From positions 1 to 22,202 of the forward strand of contig RBNI01001490.1 in the NCBI GenBank assembly GCA_003990745.1: DNA of 22,202 nt. The letters run 5' to 3'. Under the pieces are notes generated by a model. That model was not told where the DNA came from, did not search any database, and worked only from the letters and a program-made list of their open reading frames with translations. The stretch's first letter is position 1. Every line of letters starts with the position of its first letter. Of the stretch, positions 17,430-22,202 are shown piece by piece. The translations under genes and the position numbers were made by a program. The DNA is from Jimgerdemannia flammicorona. Its lineage: Eukaryota; Mucoromycota; Endogonomycetes; Endogonales; Endogonaceae.

Positions 17430-17908
17430 TGAAGCATTGGCTTGTGGTGCTTGAATGAGCCTAGCCAGGGAACCAGCTGCCTTTGAGGCGACGTTAAGGA
17501 CTATGTGTGACAAAGCGTGGAAAAAGCATCGAGTCAGATCTTTGCGATGAAAAATCGGCTCACCCATGCGACCGAATTTTCATTCTGACATCCGCACCCA
17601 CCGCTGACATAATCTAACTCTTATAGCACTCAATAAACCTATCCGGAAACACGATGAACACAACCGTAGCCGGATGCAACCACAATTATTCCCAATCGTC
17701 CTATTTTCCAATCCGCTCCCAGTCAGCATCTCCGGCGAATTCAACACCTCGCCCGCCACAACTACCTTCGCGGCCTTAATCACCAACCTTTCCTTTCCTT
17801 CCCCTCGCCAACTACAACCGCAACTCCCTGACGACCCCATCCCTGACGACAACACGCTCGACGAAGAACTGCTCGACGAACTGAGCGCCCGCACACCGGG
17901 CGTCGTCC
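17430..17908 (+). other. Normal-composition sequence before the ankyrin relic
   Basis: No firm gene. A plus frame at 17674-17940 (88 aa, Ser/Pro/Thr-rich, ending DDNTLDEELLDELSARTPG) leads straight into the ankyrin relic but in another frame. A one- or two-base frameshift would join them, so it may be the N-terminal part of that gene. Confidence 0.4.
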
Positions 17909-18480
17909 AGTCTTGTGGAGTTCGGGGTGGACACCAATGAAAAGGACAAGGATGGACGCCGCTGCACTCGGGCATCGAAGGGGCACGTCGACATCGTGAG
18001 GATGCTCAGTGTGGAAGCCAACGCAAGGACAACATTGAAGTACAACGTTGCACTTTGCTTCGCAGATTGGGCATTTTGATGTGGCGAAATAACTCGTAGG
18101 TGAATTCGGTGCAGACATGAACCCAAGGAAAGGAACCCGGAGGTGGTGAAGTCACAAGTAAACGCATACCCCAAGGGCAAGGATGGTTGTAGCTGCGCTT
18201 TGCTACGCAAAAAAGCATGAGGTGATGTTTCTCGCGGATGCACTCGGTGCAGATGAAAATGCCATGACAAGGACAATGAAGCACTGATGTTGGAGCTGCT
18301 TACCAGGACGACCACGGCCATGCTGCAGAAGGTTGGCAGAAAAGGAGGAGGTAAGCCGACACTGTCCACGTTTACTACTGTGGTACCTTCCAGAATGACC
18401 CCGCACAGCTCATCTACGACATGAAGGATCTTGCTGTGCTTATAGGGACGGCAATTAAAGTCAAACATCGCGTGGTGTAA
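17909..18480 (+). pseudogene. Ankyrin-repeat gene relic
   Basis: Three or more ankyrin repeats can be read across shifting frames: LVEFGVDTNEKDKDG followed by ASKGHVDIVRML; then TLHFASQIGHFDVAK, a stop, LVGEFGADMN; then ALCYAKKHEVMFLADALGAD. These match the ankyrin pattern D-G-x-T-P-L-H-x-A-x-x-x-G-H-x-x-I-V-x-L-L ... G-A-D-x-N. The last open piece (AYQDDHGHAAEG ... ADTVHVYYCGTF ... QLIYDMKDLAVLIG) ends at TAA 18478-18480 and looks like a C-terminal tail. At least two frameshifts and three stops make it non-functional as it stands. A GTAAG before the tail could be a splice donor, but introns alone do not repair all breaks. Confidence 0.7.
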
Positions 18481-19245
18481 ATTCACGTGATCAGCTCGAC
18501 ATAATTAAAGGATACAGATATATATGAATTATTAAAGTGAACAAACCACTTTTGTAAGTCGCCGTATATTTAATTTATATTCAGAAGGTAAGAACCGATG
18601 GAAAAGTGACATTCTGCGGGACCAAGCCGTATTGGATTCAAAATCAATAACAAGCCGCAGTTAATTACTTCAAATATCGATACAAATTATCTGAGTCTTG
18701 TCGGAGCTTTTGACAAAATTAAAGATCACTGCTTAGGTCTTAATAAATTGAAAATAAAAAAATAAAATAAATAAACTGAAATAAATTGAAAGAAGAAAAA
18801 ATGCATGTTATAAAAACAAGAAGCAAGAAATAGCGGAAATATAGAATAGCTGGGCTGAGCGGTAATAGATCCACACGTCGCGCGTCTGCTTGCGGACTAT
18901 AAAAAGCGGAATTGGTCGGCACTTTTGTACAATGTGGCGGTGACATCAGCCTGCTGATCGTAGGTGTCTCACTTGGGGTCTATTGTAGGGTCCGATAGTA
19001 GAATCCGCAGTAATTAATTGGATTTACCTGACATATATATTGTATTCTCATTTTGGTCAGTCTTGTTTGTAAGCAGATATAGATATATAAGACTAACAGT
19101 TCTGAATTTATATTTATTCTCTATAGTTATATATTATTTCATACCTCCAAATATATTAAATTGGTCTATATTAGATTCATATAAAATAAAATAATTCAAG
19201 AGTGATATTAAAGTCACATATTGTGGTGATGGGTTTGTATAGGTG
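18481..19245. other. Intergenic, with a small AT-rich island
   Basis: No supported gene. TATAAAAAG at about 18899-18907 resembles a TATA box. From about 19015 to 19210 the sequence is A/T-rich and CpG-free like the decayed blocks. Confidence 0.45.
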
Positions 19246-19632
19246 ATGCCACGGATCGAATGTTATTGTGTTGATTTGATAAATGCGGCATCGGAAATAG
19301 TGGCGTTCTTGATTCGGCAATTGCTTGTTTGTGCGGTTGGGCGACGGTTGTGGGTCAGGCAGTGAATAGAGAAAAGATGCTAGCCCATCGCCCTTCCGTA
19401 CTCGATACGGGAATCGAAGATTGCACCGGCGCGCGGCCCCTCTTCGGTACTTGCTTCAATGCAGGCGTCAGATCCGTCGACTATCAAGTCGGAAATCCGG
19501 TCACTTGGGCAACTGAGCGAAACCAGACTTATCATTTTCAATGACGTCCCGGCACGTCTAACTATGAAGAGCGAATATACCAAGATCAAGGATCCCGTTA
19601 CCGATCTTGAAGATCACCCTTGTTCATTTTGA
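19246..19632 (+). pseudogene. Unrecognised frame broken by two stops
   Basis: A single frame runs from the ATG at 19246 (MPRIECYCVDLINAASEIV) for 39 codons, hits TGA (19363-19365), then TAG five codons later (19381-19383), then stays open for 82 codons to TGA at 19630-19632. The last part has natural protein composition (SDPSTIKSEIRSLGQLSETR, RLIIFNDVPARL, KIKDPVTDLEDHP). TGA and TAG can arise from CGA and CAG by single C-to-T changes. Alternatively 19384 onward is an exon preceded by a CTAG acceptor. I recognise no family. Confidence 0.35.
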
Positions 19633-20588
19633 GATTCATCCTTAGCATTCGCAGCCCATGTGGTCTATGCTACACAAGTGTCGGCTGGTGGTCAGCCAAT
19701 ACGCTGGGGTAAACATTATAAAATCCTTGTATTGTACATTGAGTACCTACGCCATACATTTAAGTACATGTGTACACCAAGTATGCCATGTATGTGTCGT
19801 GATTTTATGAAACCGAACCAGAATAAGCGAACTTTCTCTCCGGTCACCGTGAATTCCCCAGCTTTTGATAGAGTAGCGACATTCCTAATTCCAATTTGCT
19901 TTGGTAGCCATATTATGGATCTCTTGTATCGGCAGAACCACACAAGTTTATTATTATTATTATTATTTCGGAACCGGTACGTAAACACTACAAACGGGTA
20001 TAATTTATGTTACAAAGTTTACTCTAATCCCGTGTTCTATATGTGTTGTTTACAGGAAGCACCTCTATAATAAAACCGTGACATCACTGGCTTGCTCGTT
20101 CACCCTCCTCCATCTGCCGCACACTACGTGGCGCGGAATCAAAAGTAAATGCAGTTAGCCGTTCGCACCCCCCCCCCCCCTTCTGACTTGCCCGACCATA
20201 TAGGAGGCGATGGTGGGTCGCAGTTACGACTTGTAGTCGGAGCAACCTATTGATGTACGAAAACGAGAGATGGGATCAACAATGCTCCAGTTGACTAGGC
20301 GCGCATTTCGGCTGCGTTTCTGGCCGCGTTTCTGGCCGCGTTTCGTTATTCAATTATTCCATAGTCACCTTGAAAAAATGTGTGCGGACCGCGCCGGGTC
20401 GATGGTCTGACATCATTTTATCGAGATACGTGCGGTTGACGGACTGGGTATAAACTTGAGGTTGAATAACTTTCTATCAGATGGGTAGTATCGATTGTTC
20501 GGCTGATTGTGGTGCTAGCAAGAATACTGTCTGCGTCCAATCGTCATTGGTATCGTTGTGTTGCAAAGAAATTGGTTGCTTGATTTCA
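19633..20588. other. Intergenic with simple repeats
   Basis: A plus frame of 136 aa (19660-20070) has no recognisable domain and runs through a (TTA)n microsatellite (about 19948-19967), so I do not call it a gene. Other features are a 13-base C run (20168-20180) and three near-copies of GCGTTTCTGGCC (about 20312-20345). Confidence 0.4.
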
Positions 20589-21468
20589 CTATTCGAGGGA
20601 ACATATATAATAGCAAAATTCGATGTCCAGAAGCGGTCGGCAATATTCTTTGATGTCGTCACAAAGTCCTTGGAGAGGGGGGTGCCATTGAGAAGAGTTT
20701 TTTTCCAGGCTGTCAAGAACTGGAATCGTTTCGAATATGGCAAGGTATTCGGTGGAGATAGCAAGTTGTTTACGAAGCTCGATGGTGTTGTAAACAAAGT
20801 CGTAGAGGCTAGGAATTTGAGATGATCATATCGTAGAACTCGGGAGATATCTATGGAGAGAAGAAAACAATAAGTTTCAGTACCTGTTGTTGACAAACAT
20901 CACATAATACTATGTTTTGAGTCGGAGGCCTACATATCATAGTACTAAAGGGAGACACTGGGGGTATGGCTATTTGAGATTACCTTCGTCATCGCATTCT
21001 TCGCAACTCTCATGAATGATTATCTGCAGAGGTTTCGACGAGGTTTTTGAACTCGGCGACGGGAATGGTGGGGCATTTTTGCCCCTTACGGCAATCATCA
21101 ATTTCATTCTTTGGAACAATCGTTGTAGTCAAGGCTGATGGGCGGAATGGTTATTGCAATGTTTGGTTGATGGGACAAGGCCACGCCGCTTCGACGAAAC
21201 GTACTTCAAGATTTGTGACTTGGTTGGGCGCCTCGCTTATAGAATCAAATTTCTCGTACTAGCCAGCGACAGCTTGGAAGCGATCTTGTTGAGCCCTGGG
21301 GGCATGGCTCGCACGTCGCCTTTGAGCTTCGTAATGTCGCCGTTGCCATCGGGCTGCGTGGGAAGGTTGCCGGATAGGACCGCTGAGCTGGGTATGGTGA
21401 TTTGGTCATTGCCGGATAGCCGGAAGGCTCATGACCGCCGGAAGGCTCATGGTCGTTGGAAGACTCAT
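20589..21468 (-). pseudogene. Disrupted or multi-exon gene of unknown function
   Basis: Protein-like segments follow one another on the minus strand: MSLPTTMSLPAVMSLPAI from the ATG at 21468; ITIPSSAVLSGNLPTQPDG and GLNKIASKLSLAS; KFDSISEAPNQVTNLEV and RFVEAAWPCPINQTLQ; IVPKNEIDDCRKGQKC and VAEFKNLVETS; then NSLYDFVYNTIELRKQLA to ICSLE, ending at TAG 20589-20591. The last part is strongly helical. A GTACTG donor and a CCTAG acceptor about 75 bases apart would join ATGTTTGTCAACAACAG in frame to it. Elsewhere the segments are separated by stops (TGA, TAG, TAA) or a one-base shift with no good splice sites, so decay is likelier than splicing alone. A credible promoter lies upstream. No known domain is recognised. 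Overlapping frames of 114 aa (+) and 139 aa (-) are alternatives that I find less protein-like. Confidence 0.45.
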
Positions 21469-21492
21469 GACCGCCGGAAGACTCACGGCCGC
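21412..21492 (-). repeat. 18-bp repeat encoding MSLPAV units with in-frame ATGs
   Basis: Four to five tandem copies of ATGAGYCTTCCGGCGGTC (minus strand). ATGs fall at 21468, 21450 and 21432, exactly 18 bases apart; the outermost copy has GTG. Each unit encodes M-S-L-P-x-x, so the candidate gene has three alternative start codons in one frame. Confidence 0.7.
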
Positions 21493-21549
21493 CGGAAATC
21501 TTCGCGCGTTTTATTGGGGAAATTATGGAGGTCGAAGATGTTGCGTGGT

Positions 21550-21635
21550 AACGGAGTTGGTGTGGTAAGGGGGTAATGGGGTAAGGGGTAAGGAGGTAAC
21601 TGGGGAAGGGGCAACAGGGTAACGGGGCAATGGGA
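21550..21635. repeat. G-rich GGGGTAA-like repeat
   Basis: The plus strand shows GGTAAGGGGGTAATGGGG, then GGGGTAAGGAGGTAAC, then GGGGCAACAGGGTAACGGGG: degenerate units of about 7-11 bp with many G3-G5 runs. It lies in the presumed 5' leader of the minus-strand gene, where the RNA would be C-rich and the plus DNA strand could form G-quadruplexes. It is not the TTAGGG-type telomere word. Confidence 0.6.
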
Positions 21636-21638
21636 CGC

Positions 21639-21646
21639 TATTTATA
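21639..21646 (-). promoter_or_regulatory. TATA box, minus strand
   Basis: TATAAATA on the minus strand (inside CAATATAAATAGCG) matches the TATA consensus. It lies about 170 bases upstream of the first ATG (21468) and downstream of the inverted-CCAAT array, so the three elements are in promoter order for a minus-strand gene. Confidence 0.55.
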
Positions 21647-21682
21647 TTGAATTGAGGGGACTCAAAAGTTCGTCATTTCGGC

Positions 21683-21985
21683 TTAGCAGCCGTCATTGTT
21701 TCTTGACGACCCTACACCCCGCCACGGTTCCATTGGCTGTCAGCTACGACCATACGTCCCGCCACGGTTCCATTGGCTAACTTATTGCCTAGCTGTCATC
21801 ACGGCTCCATTGCGGTTCGATTGGCTAGCAGCCGTCACGGTTCCATTGGTTAGAAGCCGTCACAGTTCCATTGGCTAGCAAGTCATGACAGTTCTGGTTA
21901 CGGTTCCATGGCCTAGGTTCCATTTCCTAGCTGATGCCGTTGGTTCCATTGGCTAGCTGCCGCCATGGTTCCGTTCCTCCATCGC
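21683..21985 (-). repeat. Roughly 30-bp repeat array carrying CCAAT and TGACGG motifs
   Basis: About seven imperfect copies of GCCGTCACGGTTCCATTGGCTAG-like units (plus strand). On the minus strand each good copy reads GCCAATGGAAC, then GTGACGG: a CCAAT box and a TGACG (ATF/CREB half-site) at fixed spacing. The array sits immediately upstream of the minus-strand TATA box. It may be a minisatellite that doubles as an upstream activating region. Confidence 0.6.
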
Positions 21986-22202
21986 CCAGCTGTCGCCACA
22001 CACTAATTTCGAATTTTCTCAAAGGTGACACTTAAAAACATACATGTCTCGTTCACCATTCCCCTAGCTCCGGCTCTTATTTCTTTTAATTACAACCTTG
22101 GCATCAAATGCATTAGTTTAATAACTTACGGTCAGTGTATGCTACTAATTATGGCAAGGATCGTCTTTATACAATAGTTTTTTTTTTTTTTTTTTTTTTT
22201 TT
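21986..22202. other. Window end, no gene, 25-base T run
   Basis: No coding frame is supported. The last 25 bases (22178-22202) are all T, which may be a genuine homopolymer, a retroposon tail, or an assembly break. Confidence 0.6.

Noticed and set aside
21550..21635. Telomere or subtelomere repeat
   Set aside because: GGGGTAA is not TTAGGG-type on either strand and the units are too irregular.
1..22202. CRISPR arrays, bacterial operons or rRNA genes
   Set aside because: No regularly spaced identical repeats with unique spacers, no operon layout and no rRNA core sequences seen.

Overview
This window looks like a piece of a TE-rich eukaryotic nuclear genome, most likely fungal. The reasons are a compartmentalised base composition, relics of Ty1/copia and Ty3/gypsy (chromovirus) retrotransposons, a hAT-type MITE, minisatellites, a TATA box with an inverted-CCAAT array, and one long intronless gene ending in ribonuclease-inhibitor-type leucine-rich repeats (LRRs). 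An early-diverging lineage such as Mucoromycota is my guess from the LRR style. Nothing in the sequence proves it.

Layout. (1) 1-1508 is extremely AT-rich, has no CpG that I can find, and holds a foldback element. (2) 1.5-11.5 kb is a gene island of normal composition. It holds a minus-strand gene for an Ala/Glu-rich coiled-coil protein (1767-2915), a broken minus-strand relative of the main gene (3.6-5.2 kb, split by a minisatellite), and the main gene (6105-10973, plus strand, 1622 aa). (3) 11.53-17.43 kb is a second AT-rich, CpG-poor block made of decayed copia and gypsy sequence on the minus strand. A 432-bp hAT-like MITE with a perfect 8-bp target-site duplication sits inside it, and so does a second copy of the foldback family seen in block 1. 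(4) 17.43-22.2 kb is normal composition again but mostly broken genes: an ankyrin-repeat relic (+), an unrecognised interrupted frame (+), and a disrupted or multi-exon gene on the minus strand with a TATA box, an inverted-CCAAT array and repeated in-frame start codons. The window ends in a 25-base T run.

The most interesting object is the 1622-aa protein. It carries two tandem copies of a roughly 300-residue module whose motifs (a Lys after a beta strand, D-x-K-x-x-N, then I-D-N-x-x-A-F) match the spacing of the catalytic and metal-binding loops of PI3/PI4-kinase-like folds. The modules are followed by irregular LRRs and eleven nearly identical 84-bp (28-aa) LRR units. A sensor/effector role is inference. 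A diverging, decayed paralogue next to it shows that the family duplicates and dies locally. The retroelement relics show conserved Arg codons (CGN) turned into TGN, CAN or TAN. This points to C-to-T mutation focused on CpG, by methylation-linked deamination or a RIP-like process, and it explains the CpG-poor blocks.
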